DNA of 64,000 bases from Clostridia bacterium (lineage in GTDB: Bacteria > Bacillota > Clostridia > Christensenellales > UBA1242), in contig CAAGDD010000007.1 in NCBI GenBank assembly GCA_900768545.1, forward strand, positions 1 through 64,000, read 5' to 3'. The position numbers and the translations under genes are program-made. Under the pieces are notes generated by a model, which did not search any database, was not told the origin of the DNA, and was given only the letters and a program-made list of their open reading frames with translations. The first letter of the stretch is position 1. The number at the start of each line of letters is the position of its first letter. Below are positions 48,380 through 61,600 of the stretch, piece by piece.

Positions 48380-49480
48380 ATGAAGAAAAAAAGTTTATTG
48401 TTGTGTTTTATGCTGATTTGTGCTTGTGTTTTTCCAGTGTTTGCACTTGTCGGCTGCGGGAATGTTTCGATTGAAACAATCAAAGAAAATTTTGTGAAAA
48501 TGGACGCAAAATTTGACCAATATGACACAGTTTTCATAAAAGACCAAAGTGTTGAAGGTTTTAAAACCGACTATGCGATCTCTTATGGGGCGCAAATTGA
48601 TGCTTATATTCAAGAAAATAAACAAGGTTATGGCGAACTTAAAGCGAAATACAATCTCACTTTGGCGATCGCTTGTGACCATATCAAAAACAACAGAACA
48701 TACATTGAAAACTTGGGCGAATCAGAACTTGACAAAGCTCAAAGAAACTCACTCGATGAGTTCAACTCAAAACTTGTTGATTTCACAAATTATGTTGATG
48801 ATTTTGTAAGAGCGAAAAACAACGCAAACAACTATTTCACCGAACACCCAGCTGCTGACGCTGAAGAAACAGAAGCGGTTTTGAGAAAGTTTAAAAACAC
48901 TTATGCTGATTTTGTTGGCAAGAGTGTTGAAACTTCAAGAAGCCTTGCAAAGGTTATTGAAAGCGTTGACTTGCTCGCAATTTTGGAAAAGACTCAACTT
49001 ATTCACAACGACCTTGTGATTTTGAAAGAATATTTGAGAGCAAAATTGTTGCCAGTTTATAGCGATTTGATGATCACAACAATGGAGAAAAACTTAAACT
49101 GGAGCGGCTCTGAAAACAACGAAACCAAAGCGCGCATTGACAATATGTTGACCGTTTTGCAGGCGGATTTTTCAAATTATAAAGATGTTTTTGTTTTGTC
49201 AAAAGACGAAAATGTAAAAAATGATGAAGAATGCAAAACTTTGTATATCGGCGATATCAAAGATCAAATCAATGCGTTCTTTTCAGAAACTGACGATTGT
49301 TATTTCAAAGCACTTGAAGGGCTTGATATTAGAAAATTGGCAGTAAATTATCACAATGATTTAGGAAATTATAAAAAAGACAACAAATTGGCAGAAGTTT
49401 ATCTTGAAAAATTGGAAAATTATATAAGCGTAACTTTGCCAAAATTTATCACAAATATGAAAAGCACACTTTTAAAATAA
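48380..49480 (+). CDS. Lipoprotein of unknown function
   Basis: A 366-residue lipoprotein: signal KKKSLLLCFMLICACVFPVF with lipobox LVGC, Cys 26. The mature chain looks almost all helical, with repeated segments of about 40-60 residues (for example FNSKLVDFTNYVDDFVRAK). AGGAGG overlaps the previous stop and precedes the ATG at 48380. It and the preceding gene are probably partners. Function not inferable. Confidence 0.7.
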   Translation: MKKKSLLLCFMLICACVFPVFALVGCGNVSIETIKENFVKMDAKFDQYDTVFIKDQSVEGFKTDYAISYGAQIDAYIQENKQGYGELKAKYNLTLAIACDHIKNNRTYIENLGESELDKAQRNSLDEFNSKLVDFTNYVDDFVRAKNNANNYFTEHPAADAEETEAVLRKFKNTYADFVGKSVETSRSLAKVIESVDLLAILEKTQLIHNDLVILKEYLRAKLLPVYSDLMITTMEKNLNWSGSENNETKARIDNMLTVLQADFSNYKDVFVLSKDENVKNDEECKTLYIGDIKDQINAFFSETDDCYFKALEGLDIRKLAVNYHNDLGNYKKDNKLAEVYLEKLENYISVTLPKFITNMKSTLLK

Positions 49481-49500
49481 AGTGAAAAATGGGAGTTATT

Positions 49501-51132
49501 ATGCAAGAAATAGCAGACCTTTTGTATCCTGGCGCAAAACCTGTTAGTTTTTGGGAGGAGAAGTTTCCTAGAAGAAACTTAAACGCAAAACAAGAAGTTA
49601 CAAGATATGCTCCAAGTCCAACAGGATTTATGCATATTGGAAACTTTTTTCAAATGTTTTTATCTTACAATCTGGCACGAAACAGTGACGGAGTATTTAT
49701 CAAACGCCTTGAAGACACTGACGCAAAGCGTGAAAACAAAGACGCTTTTGGCATAATCAAAGCGGTTATGGACAGATTCAATATCATTCCTGATGAATAT
49801 CAAGAAAAGGGCGAAGAACCTGTTGGAAACTATGGTCCATACATTCAAAGTTTGAGAAAAGATATTTATGCGTCTTATGCAAAAGAATTGGTCGCAAAAG
49901 GCAAAGCTTTTCCATGCTTTTGCAAGGCAACAACAGGAAAGGAAGAAATTTTTAAGGCCCGTGAAGAAAAGTTTGCTGTAAATGACGATTATGAATATGA
50001 TCCTTGCCGTGACTTGACTGTTGAAGAAGTGAAAAAACATCTCGAAAACGGCGACAAATTTGCCATTCGTTTAAAAACATCTGGCACAGGAAAAGAAAGA
50101 GTGAAGTTTATTGACCTTATCAAAGGTGAAATTGAAGCTCAAGCAAACGCAAAAGATGTTATTTTGATGAAGCAAGATGGCATTCCACCTTACACATTCG
50201 CCCACATTATCGACGATTATTTGATGGGTGTAACAACTGTTGTTCGTGGAGAAGAATATATCGCATCGACTCCTGTTCATATCGAAATCGTAAATGCACT
50301 TGGCTTTAAGCCATTTAGATATTGTCACAACCCACTTATTTGCAAAATCCCTGAAAATGGAAACAAGAGAAAGATTTCAAAAAGATACGATCCAGAAGCA
50401 AATATGATGTATTATTTCGAAAAAGGATATCCTAAAGAAGCGGTTTTGGAATATCTTTTGAACCTTCTTTCATCTTCATTTGAACCATGGCGGGCGCAAA
50501 ACCCGCAAAAAAGTTGGAAAGAGTTTGAGTTTACAATAAATGATATTACTGCAGTTTCTCCAATTTTGGACATGGTCAAATTAAATGATATGGCAAAAAA
50601 TGTTGTTTCTCGTTTGAGCGCGTCGCAAGTGTATGATTACACTTTGGTGTGGGCGGAAGAATATGACGCAGATTTTGCCAAATATTTGAAAGAAAACAAA
50701 GATTATTGCACAAAAGTGTTTAACATTGACCGTGAAACTCCAAAACCAAGAAAAGACATTTATATGTGGTCAATGATAAAGGATAAAGATTGCTTTGGAT
50801 ATATGTTTGAAGAGCCAACATCTACCGAACTTGATATGGCTGAAAAAGACAATTACAATGAAGCAATCAGCGAATATGCAAAAATATATCACAAATATGA
50901 CACAAAAGAAGAATGGTTTGCTGGCGTAAAAGCGTTGGCTGAAAAACTTGGCTATGCCACAGACAACAAACTTTACAAAGCAAATCCACAAGCTTTCAAA
51001 GGCAATACTGCCAAACTTTGTGAATATATTAGGCTTGCAATTACTGGCAAAAAGAATGCGCCAGACCTTTATGAAATTATGACAATTTTGGGAGAAGACA
51101 AAGTTTTAAAACGACTTGCAAACTTAAAATAA
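49501..51132 (+). CDS. gltX: Glutamyl-tRNA synthetase
   Basis: A 543-residue class I synthetase that charges tRNA-Glu. Nucleotide-binding TRYAPSPTGFMHIGN (HIGN at 45-48), the LEDTDAKRE motif, and RKISKRYD as the KMSKS equivalent (about 291-296), followed by a helical anticodon-binding domain. GGGAG five bases before the ATG at 49501 decides that start over the ATG at 49489. It is slightly longer than the common length (about 480-500). No T-box precedes it; it is probably read from the dnaB operon promoter. Confidence 0.93.
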   Translation: MQEIADLLYPGAKPVSFWEEKFPRRNLNAKQEVTRYAPSPTGFMHIGNFFQMFLSYNLARNSDGVFIKRLEDTDAKRENKDAFGIIKAVMDRFNIIPDEYQEKGEEPVGNYGPYIQSLRKDIYASYAKELVAKGKAFPCFCKATTGKEEIFKAREEKFAVNDDYEYDPCRDLTVEEVKKHLENGDKFAIRLKTSGTGKERVKFIDLIKGEIEAQANAKDVILMKQDGIPPYTFAHIIDDYLMGVTTVVRGEEYIASTPVHIEIVNALGFKPFRYCHNPLICKIPENGNKRKISKRYDPEANMMYYFEKGYPKEAVLEYLLNLLSSSFEPWRAQNPQKSWKEFEFTINDITAVSPILDMVKLNDMAKNVVSRLSASQVYDYTLVWAEEYDADFAKYLKENKDYCTKVFNIDRETPKPRKDIYMWSMIKDKDCFGYMFEEPTSTELDMAEKDNYNEAISEYAKIYHKYDTKEEWFAGVKALAEKLGYATDNKLYKANPQAFKGNTAKLCEYIRLAITGKKNAPDLYEIMTILGEDKVLKRLANLK

Positions 51133-51226
51133 ATTTTTATTAAAAACCAAAAATCAATAAAAATTGTTTAAAAAATCGAAAAAAATGCAAAAAAACACGA
51201 TTTTTTAATGAAATAAAGGAAAATTT

Positions 51227-52237
51227 ATGAAAAAAATAGCATTAACAGGAATCAAGCCTACGGGCTTGGCACACTTTGGAAATTATTTTGGCGCGATAAA
51301 ACCTGCAATCGAAATGAGTAAAAAAGATGACTTTTTGAGTTTTTATTTCATCGCAGATTATCACGCGTTGACAACTTTAAAAACAAAACAAGAAATGATT
51401 GATTATTCTTACAACATTGCGTGCACATGGCTTGCTTGTGGGCTTGATCCAGAAAAAGTTGTGTTTTATAAACAATCTGACGTGACTGAAACTTTCGAAC
51501 TTGATTGGATTTTAAACAATGTTACTCCAAAAGGTCTTATGAACAGAGCACATGCCTATAAAGCTTGTGTTGAGAAAAACGAACTTGAAGGCGTAGACCG
51601 TGACGCTGGCGTAAATATGGGACTTTATTGTTATCCAATCTTGATGGCTGGTGACATTTTGCTCTTCCAAAGCGATTATGTTCCAGTTGGGCTTGATCAA
51701 AAACAACATGTTGAAATTGCGCGCGATATTGCCACATTTTTCAACAATAAATATGGAAAAACTTTCAAATTGCCAGAACCTTATATTCAAGAAGATGTCT
51801 GCACTTTGCCAGGTCTTGACGGAAGAAAAATGAGCAAAAGTTATGGAAATCAAATCCAACTTTTCACCACAGAAAACGAACTTAAAAAAAGCATAAACAA
51901 AATCGTTACTGACTGCAAACTTCCGGGAGAGCCAAAAGATCTTGATTGCACAATAAACAAGTTTTATAAATTGTTTGCCACAAAAGAACAAGCGGCAGAA
52001 TTTGAGAAAAAATTGAGCGAAGGTCTTGGCTGGGGCGAAGCGAAAAAACAACTTTTCGAACTAGTAAACGCATATATTTCACCAATGAGAGAAAGATATT
52101 TTTATTATCAAAATCACCGTGAAGAAGTGGACAAAATCTTGCAAGAAGGCAGCAAAAAAGCTCGTATGATCGCTCAAAAAACCTTGGCAAAAGTGAGAAA
52201 AGCGATAGGGGTGAGCGAATATCCAGTGCAAATTTAA
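51227..52237 (+). CDS. trpS: Tryptophanyl-tRNA synthetase
   Basis: A 336-residue class I synthetase. TGIKPTGLAHFGNYFGA carries the HIGH-like motif (HFGN, 16-19); GRKMSKSYGN (about 199-208) is KMSKS. The length is normal for bacterial TrpRS. AAAGGAA lies seven bases before the ATG. No T-box is visible in the 94-base gap. A terminator follows at about 52313. Confidence 0.95.
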   Translation: MKKIALTGIKPTGLAHFGNYFGAIKPAIEMSKKDDFLSFYFIADYHALTTLKTKQEMIDYSYNIACTWLACGLDPEKVVFYKQSDVTETFELDWILNNVTPKGLMNRAHAYKACVEKNELEGVDRDAGVNMGLYCYPILMAGDILLFQSDYVPVGLDQKQHVEIARDIATFFNNKYGKTFKLPEPYIQEDVCTLPGLDGRKMSKSYGNQIQLFTTENELKKSINKIVTDCKLPGEPKDLDCTINKFYKLFATKEQAAEFEKKLSEGLGWGEAKKQLFELVNAYISPMRERYFYYQNHREEVDKILQEGSKKARMIAQKTLAKVRKAIGVSEYPVQI

Positions 52238-52312
52238 TCAAAAATTTGCCAAAAACACAAAAATTTTTTAAATTATTTTGATTTAAAAAGTTGTCAAATT
52301 TTCAATAAAATA

Positions 52313-52349
52313 TCAAAAAGACGAGATAAAAAATATTTCGTCTTTTTTA
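52313..52349 (+). terminator. Terminator of trpS
   Basis: AAAAAGACGA and CGTCTTTTT arms around an AT-rich loop, then Ts. Confidence 0.7.
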
Positions 52350-52634
52350 AAAATCGTCAAAAAATTGTTAAAAAATCAATATTTTTTTGAATTTTTTATG
52401 ATTTTTTGATATTTTTTATTATTTTTTAAATTTAAAAATTATTTTTAGAAAAAAATGTTTTAAAAATATTGTTTTCTTTCGATTTTTACGATTAAAAAAA
52501 TGATTTATATATATATTAAAATATATATATTTTTTCTTATTTTGTTTGCGAAATAGGCGGGTTTGTTGTAAAATAATTATGTAAAAAATTAAAAAACAAT
52601 TTTGTGCCGAATTTGCAAATTTTGGGAGAATAAT
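52350..52634. other. Extremely AT-rich leader before the second giant gene
   Basis: A/T tracts with an alternating TA stretch (about 52503-52530). No coding frame. The promoter is unclear. Confidence 0.4.
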
Positions 52635-55600
52635 ATGAAAAGAAAAATTCCATTCGTTTTGATGTTGATTTTTGCGTTCTCATTTTTGGGAGCGTATTTT
52701 GTCTGCGACAATTCAAAAACTAGCGACGCGGGTGATGCTTATGCTGTGAGCGTCAATGCTGACACTTGGGACGGCGTTTATCCAACATCGATCTCGGATT
52801 ATGATTACAAGCGTGACGGCGACACAAACAGATATCGCATTTATACGGCTCGCGGTCTTGCATATTTTTCTCACCTTGTAAATGACAACAACACACAATT
52901 TTCTGGCTGCGACATTTATTTGGAAACAAACATCAATCTCAATTTCAAAGAGTGGACTCCTATCGGCAACAATTCAAACAGCCCATTCAAAGGCAAATTT
53001 TATGGAAACGGCTACAAAATTTACAATCCAAAACTTGCAACAACAACTGACAGTTTGACTTCGGGCTTGTTTGGATACACTGGTGGTGGAACCATCACAA
53101 ACCTTACACTTGAAAATGTTGACCTTTCACTTTTGGCAAATATTGAAACTGTCGGGCTTCTTGTGGGCAACGCAACAGATACATATATTCAAGGCTGCAC
53201 AACAAATTTGAGAAGCGAGCCGATTTTTGGAAACAACTTCCAAGCTGAAACTTTTGGCGGCGTGGTTGGAAAGTTTGCAATTTCAAACAGGGGCGAACTC
53301 AAACAATGCGGACTTGAAGGAAAACTTCTTGCAAAAAATATCACTCAAAACTTTGGTGGCATTGTCGGTCGTTATGTTGCAAACGGAACAGCGATTTCGC
53401 AGTGTTATACAAATGGACAATTCGCTCTTGACAATAGTGGCATCGACGCGTCACAAACTTTTGAAAATCCTTTGGCAGTCGGTGGCATTGTGGGCAGAAG
53501 TGAAGCTTCTCAAAATGTTGCCTTTTCGCTCGACAACAGCTATGTAAATTGTGACCTTAAAATGACAAATCTCAAAACAACAAGTTATGTTGGCGCTTTT
53601 GCCGGTCACACACAAAAAGTTAATATCAAAAATGTTTACTTCAATGGCAGATTAAATTATACAAGTTGCCGAAATATGACTTATTGCGACAGCGTTGGCT
53701 TGATTGACCCAGATACAACTGTTCAAGGAAAGACAACAAAAGGCACGGGCTATTACACCGAACGAGAAAAGCAAATAAGATATAGATACAAAACTGACGA
53801 AAATGGCGAGTATGTTTTAGACGAAGATGGAAACAAAATTCTCGAATCTTATGAAGTTTGGGTCAATGTTCAAAAAGCAAATCCATATTCTTATGTGAGC
53901 AAATTAAACCTTGGCACAATCACAAACTTCCGTTACAAATATGTTGATTATGGCTTCAATAGTGGCACAAACAATGGATATTATTATACAAACAAACATC
54001 GTCTTGCAAGAAACGGAAGCTTTTTGTATTATGGCTATGACCCAACAAATTCAAACACTTTCAATTATACAAGAGAATTGGACGAAGTTTATAGAGTGCG
54101 CCCAACAAGCGGGGATATAAACAAATCTCCAAACTATGCTTATTTGGCTGAATATTCTTTGACATCAAATTCAAATGTTTCACAAGTTTTGCCAAGTTAT
54201 AAAGATTTTTATGAAGATTCACCATCGTGGGATACTTGGAGCACTAGCGTTTGGAAAAACAATCCTTACAACAACAACGGACTTATCTATTTGCGCTGGA
54301 CTGACAATGTGCGAAAGGCTAACAACGAGCCTTATTATTCGGCGGACGACAATCAGTTGAAAGGTGAAGGAACTCAAACAAATCCTTATCTTATTTCGAC
54401 CGCGGGCGATCTTGGATACTTTGCGACAAACTATGAAAATGTTTATTCGAAGAAAACAAACGCTTATTATGTTTTGACAAATGACATTGACTTGTCGGGC
54501 AAAAACTGGCTTCCAATCGGCAACGAAAAAGCACCATTTTCTGGAGTTTTTGACGGAAATAACTATACAATTTCTGGCTTGACTTGCACCTTCCAACAAG
54601 CGAAAAAATATCAAGGTTTGTTTGGAGTGACCAAAAACGCAGTAATCAAAAATATCACAATCGAAAAGTCAAAATTTATCAATGCGACAAGTGATGGAAC
54701 TTATGGTGTGTTTGCTGGAAAAGTTTGTGAAAATTCATACTTTGTAAACTGCAAATCTGTTTACAACTATCAATATTTTGACGACGAAAAAGACGACAGC
54801 GACCCAAACAAACCAAAAGTGCCAATCTTTGGCTGCATTGATGCAAACGCAAATCTCGATTCAAACATTTATGTTGTTTATGGTGTGAAAAACTGTTCTC
54901 AAACTTATGACCTTCAAAAAGACAACTTCATAAACCCAGAAGACGAAGTTTTGCTTGGCAATAGCAATGTTGTTGCTTCAAGCGTTTTGCATTTTGGATA
55001 TGATGTCAAAGTTTATCGAAATGGCGGAACTTTCTATAAGGCAAGCGAAGCCAACGATATCACTTGGGGCAAAACAACTTATCGCTATGCAAAATTTGAA
55101 TATACAAATTCAAACGGCGAAACAAAAACAAGTAGCAATCCATATTATGGCAAAATCGATATCGATTATCACTTTATGATTGAAAAGGTTGATGCTGGCT
55201 GGAATTACATTCAACAAAGCATCGACTCGACAATTGGTCAAAACCTTCCAGCACTTTCAAATCGTTATGGCGAAAAAGATATTTTGATCAAACAAGGCTA
55301 TATTTTGACAGGATATAAACTTGCTGACGAAACAAATCAAGTTTTACTTAGCAGTTCAAACGATGATCATACATTCTCACTTATTGACTTTGATCCTTTC
55401 CAAAACAAGATTATCGCAGGGCTCAAGCCACAATGGAAATATCAAAGAGCGAAAGTTAAACTTTATTTAAACCTGCTTGAAAAGTCGTGGTATAAGACCG
55501 AACTTACAAAATATGCATATGACAGTATTTTCAAAGTCGATGACCGCGGTGAAGTTTATGTTGAATATGATTGCGAATATGACACTTTTTTTAACAACTT

Positions 55601-58600
55601 GTCATTTAAAAATGAATTCAACAAAATTAGAAACGGCGACAGCGAAATTGACGATTTGTATTTGATGAGCTATGGCTATGACAGCTCTGGCTTTGCGACT
55701 TCAATAAATTCGCCAGAATACGATTGCAGCGGCTATGTGTTTGTAAACAATCTCGACGCGAACAATCCTTTCTTGTGTAAGGCAGAATGGCGAGCAGACA
55801 GCCAAAACAATGATTACAAAGTTGATTTCAATTTCGAACTTGAAAACTTTTCAGACAAGATTTATAGTTATGACTTTTTCGATAGCATAACAAGACAAGA
55901 TTATCTTTACAATTCATCAAATCCAACCGACAGCGAAAAATATCTTCTTTTAAATGATGACGGAAAGTCGATTTCGACCACTTACAACACAAGATTTTCT
56001 GACAGACGCAGCAGAAAAATCGTGTATGAAATAAAACTCAGCCCTGGATATAGACTTGATATGAGCGGCATTTCAACTTCACCAGACGCAAAAGAATTAA
56101 ACGACAACGGCGTGTTTGTGACAAACTATTTTGATGAAGGCAATAACGGAGATTTAAACTTTGGACGTCCTTTGATTAGTTGGAAGTATTCGACAATCAA
56201 GACAAAAGAAGTCGATGGGCGCACTTACAAATCTCAAAACCAATATGTTTATAGATTTGTTTTCAACAATCTTGTTGGCGACTATTTGGCAAACTTGAAA
56301 GTCATTAGAGAAAGTCAAAGCATTGACACAATCATAAACGGCGATATCGCGTTTGGCATTGGAGCGAAAGTGACAGCCGACAAGATTTTGATTTTTGACA
56401 AAGAAGTTGGCGATTTTGTTGAATTCAACACCGCGTTTGGCGTTGATATGGATACAAAAAAACTTTATGTGGCTTATGATTATCAAAACAATCGTCTTGT
56501 AACATCAAGCAATCAATTTGACTCAATCACTTTGGCTGACAAGTGGTTTGACGACGAAGGAAAACTTCGACTTTGTTATCAAATAAATGTTAACGGAACT
56601 TTGAAAAACGAATATTATGTTTACAAAAAAATCGAAGCGGGCACGAGTGACAATTTGTGCTCTGCATCGAGCAATCCAATTACACTTTCGGGCGGTGTTG
56701 ACCTTTATCTTTCAGACGGCGCGGGAACTTTGGATAGCTCAAACTTTATCGCAAGTTGGGCAAGAAAAACTGACGGAACATCTCACATTCATTATTACAC
56801 AAGTTCAAGTTTCACATTCTTGTATTCGAGCGAAAACAGTGACGCTTTGTTTGGAAAAATCTATCCAAATTCAAGAGAACTCAATCTTTCGAGCGACGAA
56901 ACAAAGATTTATGACAGCGAAGTTTACAATGTAACAATTCAAAACACAAAAACAAAGGTCGAAACAGATGTCAGCGGCGTTGAAATTGTTTCAATCTTGA
57001 AGGGGGCAATGTATTTTGACCATATCGGTCAATTCTTCCCAAAAGGCTTGACAAGCACATCTTCACCAACACCAGAAGCGAAGATTGAATTGTTGACAAA
57101 ATATACAAACGCATCTTTCCAATTCCAAGCAGTGAGAAAAGCGGTCGCTGACGGCGAAAGCGAAGAAGTGATTTATTCAAACGCAGCATATTCGCCAATG
57201 CAAGCCGTTTCAATCTTGCAAAGTGGTGGAAGATTTACTTTTGATATTGTTGCGACAGACTACTTTAGATTTATGAATTTTGACGGATCAAATCCTATCA
57301 AAATCAAATCGAGTGCGACTGACACATCGTGGAATTTGAAATTTGTTGTTACAAATCCAACATGTTCGAGCGAAGCGGAAGAAAAAACTTATACAGACAA
57401 CTTCAATTTAAACAACACAAACATTTTGTCTTATCATTCAAGTTCATATTACAAAAAGGGCACAGTAGAAAATGGCGAAACTTTTGCACAAGATACTTAT
57501 CGTGTGACGCTTGAATATTCTGGCGAGTTGAAGCCGGGTGGATATTTGTGTTCGTTTGTTTGCGAAGATGTCAAATATTCGGTCGATTATGACACAAAGT
57601 TTGTTGACCACGACGAAAACTTAAAATACTCTAACGAAGAATTTAATATCACAGAGTCAAATTTTGTTGACGAAAGTGCGGCTGACAGTCAAATCACAAC
57701 AACACTTTTGAGAAACGACGAAACAGACGCTTTGCCAAATCACAGCGACAACATCTTGTTCTCTGACAATATCAAATTCAACACAACGATTGGACAATAC
57801 AAAGGATTTAGTTTCTTGTGCTGGGCTTTTAATGACGGAAGCGGACTTCAATATCTTGAAAATTCAAACGAATTTGAAAGACTTTTCAGCATTTTAAATG
57901 CTCAAGACGAAAAGACTGGCGATGATCGTTTTAAGATCAAATTTTATGCAATTTATGAAAGAAAACAAGCAAATATCACTTTTGAAAGTCAATATTTCTT
58001 TATTGAAAATCAAGACGAAACTTATGAAGAAAATTATACAAATATTCAAATTTCTTTAAACAAACCAAACATAACTTATAAATATTCGACCGCAGACACT
58101 CAAAGCGGTGATTTGTCAAATTTGAAATTTGAAAAACAACTTGGCGACGAATATTATTTTGTGGGCTACAAGATTTTGCTCAAAGGTGAAAACGGCTTGG
58201 AAGACGTTCTTGTGACCAAAGATTGGCAAAGTGATGCCCCAGATGTATTTTCAATTTATGAGTTTATGAAAAACAAACTCTCTACTGACGAAACTATCGA
58301 AGCGGGCTCATCTTGGAAGATTGTCCCTATCTTGAAAAGAAAACTTGCTGATGTTTATTTTCACAGCGGCACAGGCATTTTGGCTGACGGCAAAATTTGT
58401 CTTTACAACGACGGCTTAAACGGAATTGTTTATGACGAAGCCTCAAACGAATCAACAAACAGAGTTTTTGCTGTTAAAGACCAAATTGCAAACTCATCTT
58501 TAACTCTTTATAGTTTCTTGCAATGGCGAGAACTTGGCTCATCAATGGATATCGAGAATTTTGAAGATTATTCTGGCAGCATCGAAAAAGTGTTCAACAA

Positions 58601-61600
58601 AAGAGTTGGATATCATTCGCCAAGCAAATATTATTGGGGGTATCATGTCTATAGTGAAGATGACAGTGTTATCACAGGTGGCACGATCGACCTTTCGACA
58701 ATCAGTTTGGACGATACATATTTCTATCGCGGCAGTTTGACAACAAAAATTCATTTTTACAGAATTTGGACACCAAGCACTTATACTATTTATTTCAATG
58801 CTGGAAAAGGTTATTATCAAGGCGACAACGCAGCACTTGAAATCGATTATGACACCGACTTCAACAACACTCTTATCGGCGAAGAAAACTTGAGCGAAGC
58901 AGTGAAGAGAGTTGGCGCAAACACCTATCGTGAAGGTTACAAACTCGTCGGCTGGAATTACAACGAAACACGCATTTTTGACAATGACGGAAATTTGAAA
59001 GACGATGATGTTGTCTTTATCGGCGGAAGATATAAAGTCGTTGGAAATATCACTCTTGATGCAGTTTGGATTGAAGGTAATTATGATGTCGAAATTGTCA
59101 CAAATGACGCTGATAGTGCAAAACTCAATGGTCAAGATTTGACAAACACAAAATTTGTTATCAAATATGCTCAAACTTTTGAAAATCTTTCTCAAGATGG
59201 TGAAAACTTTAATATCTCACTTGACGATTTTGCTTTTGAAAGAAAAGGATATATCTTTGACGGATTTTACACATTAGACGGCGGTGTAAAAACAAAAGTC
59301 ACCACCAAAACAGAATTTGACCGAAACTTGAAAGGTGCAAATTTGAGCAGTGGAGTTATACTTTATGTCGGCTGGAAGTTTGACGAAAGTTATTTGGCTC
59401 TTGACTTAAATTCGACCACTTTTGAAAACAAGACTTTTGACAAAAAGATCTCGACTTATTATTTAGGGAGTATGTTTGACAGCTCAAACATCGTCAAAAT
59501 TGAAAACTTTATAAATAGTTCTACTCAAACTCAATTATCTTTGTCGGCAAATGTCACAAAGAGCACACTTGGCATAAGCATTTCATCAACTAACGCTTCT
59601 GTCAATAGCGAACAAATGAGCTTTGTTGTTAAAAATGCAGGAACTTATTATATTACACTCAAATTTGTCATCATTGATGATGCAGAGTTTTTGAATTTGG
59701 GAACAGTGTATGAAAAAACCATTACTTTCTCTGTTACTTGCGAAAAAGCAGTGATTGACGCTGAAGAAATTGAAAAAGCGTTTGGCGACGAAGCAAAACT
59801 TAAAAATCTTCAACGCCTTGCTGAAAATCTCGTAAGCAAAGATAGTGCACTTTTATCTTGCGAAACACTTACAGCATTTATAAATGAATATAAAAAACTC
59901 GATTCGACAATTGCTGATGAGACAAACGACGAAGTTTACAATTATATTAAAACCAAATATTATTTGTTGTATCACACAAACGGCAATGAATTTAAGAAGT
60001 ATAAAGATTGGACTTATCAACAATTTGTTGACGAAAGATTTGCAGAAAGTGAAGAATATGCTCAAATTTTGAAAAAATCTATGTTCTTCGATTTTTATGA
60101 CAGCGAAAACGAAGTTACTCAAATGATTTTGGACAATGACGCGACAAAATACAACACACTTTCACTTCTGTCAAAACACGGTGCGGATATTTTGTCAAAT
60201 GTTGAAGATGTGACAATCTCGGCAGTAAGATTATTTAATTACACAAATTTGACAGCTCTTTCAAGTCCGTCAGTGAGAATTTATTTTGAAGATGAGTTGA
60301 AAAACTATCAAACAAGTTTTGACGAAAATGGTGCTTATATTCAAGTTAATGCGGGATATGTTTATCCACAAGTCTTAAAAATTAAAAACAATTCGACCAG
60401 AAAATCTACATATTTCAATGGTCAAAGCGATAAATTTGAAATCGAATGGCAAGCAAATCAAGCGCCTGTTGAAATTGCTGGTCAAAATGGACAATATTAT
60501 CGAATTGGACAAACAAAATATTTTGTTTCAGCAAAACTTTACACTAGTGGTGCTGGGCAAAATGACATAGACACAGACTTCTCTTGGACGGGCGATAAAA
60601 ATTATTTGTATTTTGATGAAGTGCGAATTTTTGAAAATGACGGCGATAATTACACCGAAGTGACCGACCTTTATCGCTTGGCACTTGACGAAGATGATAT
60701 ATTCTCAATTTTGGGTGTTAAAGGGCTTGTTCGGCTCAACTTGTATAGCAAATATCGAACACTTTTGGAAAATTCAATCGAGATTGGTGATGTTGACAGA
60801 AAAATGGCTCAAAGGTCAAACCTTTTGAAGGTTTCAAGCGTGACCTACACAGACCCAGACACAAACAAATCTGTCACAACAACCGATACCAAAGCGTTGA
60901 ATGTTGGATCAAGATTTGAAGTTTCAAATATTTTGATGTTTGAAATTTTGAGCGACAGCGACAACACACTTTCAATCTATGCAAATAGACTTGTTACAAA
61001 AATGACATTTGCTATTGAAGATAGATTTATTGGCACAAACAAATATTTTGGCTTCAATCGTTGGGCAGACAATAACTCAAACAATTTTGAAGACGGTGAA
61101 GTAAATCCTTCTTATACAAATCTTGCAGATGTGACAGATGTGACTTTTAATTTCACTTACGATACCACAGACGACACAATCGCAGCCACAACAACTGCGG
61201 GACACAAATATCAAGGCGAAGTTGACAGCTTGTTTGAAATTGACTATTATGCATTCTTCACTGACCTTGTTGAAGCGGAATATAAGTTAAATTTCAAGGG
61301 CAAAGAAGACCGAACAGACATTTTGAAATTGGGATATTCAACACAAGACAACATTTATATTCCTTCTCAAACAGGTTTTAGCGCTTCAAGCATTAAAGTT
61401 GTGGGACTTGATTACACAACAAGACTTGATTATAGCGAAATTTTTGTAGGCACTGACAAAGTGTTTAGAGGGTTGAATATCGGCTTTGACGCTAGCACAG
61501 CGACCGGGCAAGAACTTTTGGACGGACTGAAAAATTATCACCAAAAAGTGATTTTTGAAATGCTTTGGACAATGAACGATATCAAAGCAGAACAATATTT

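Noticed and set aside
52350..52634. AT-rich stretch with TA repeats as a replication origin
   Set aside because: No DnaA-box cluster and no dnaA/dnaN nearby; similar AT-rich gaps occur before other surface-protein genes.
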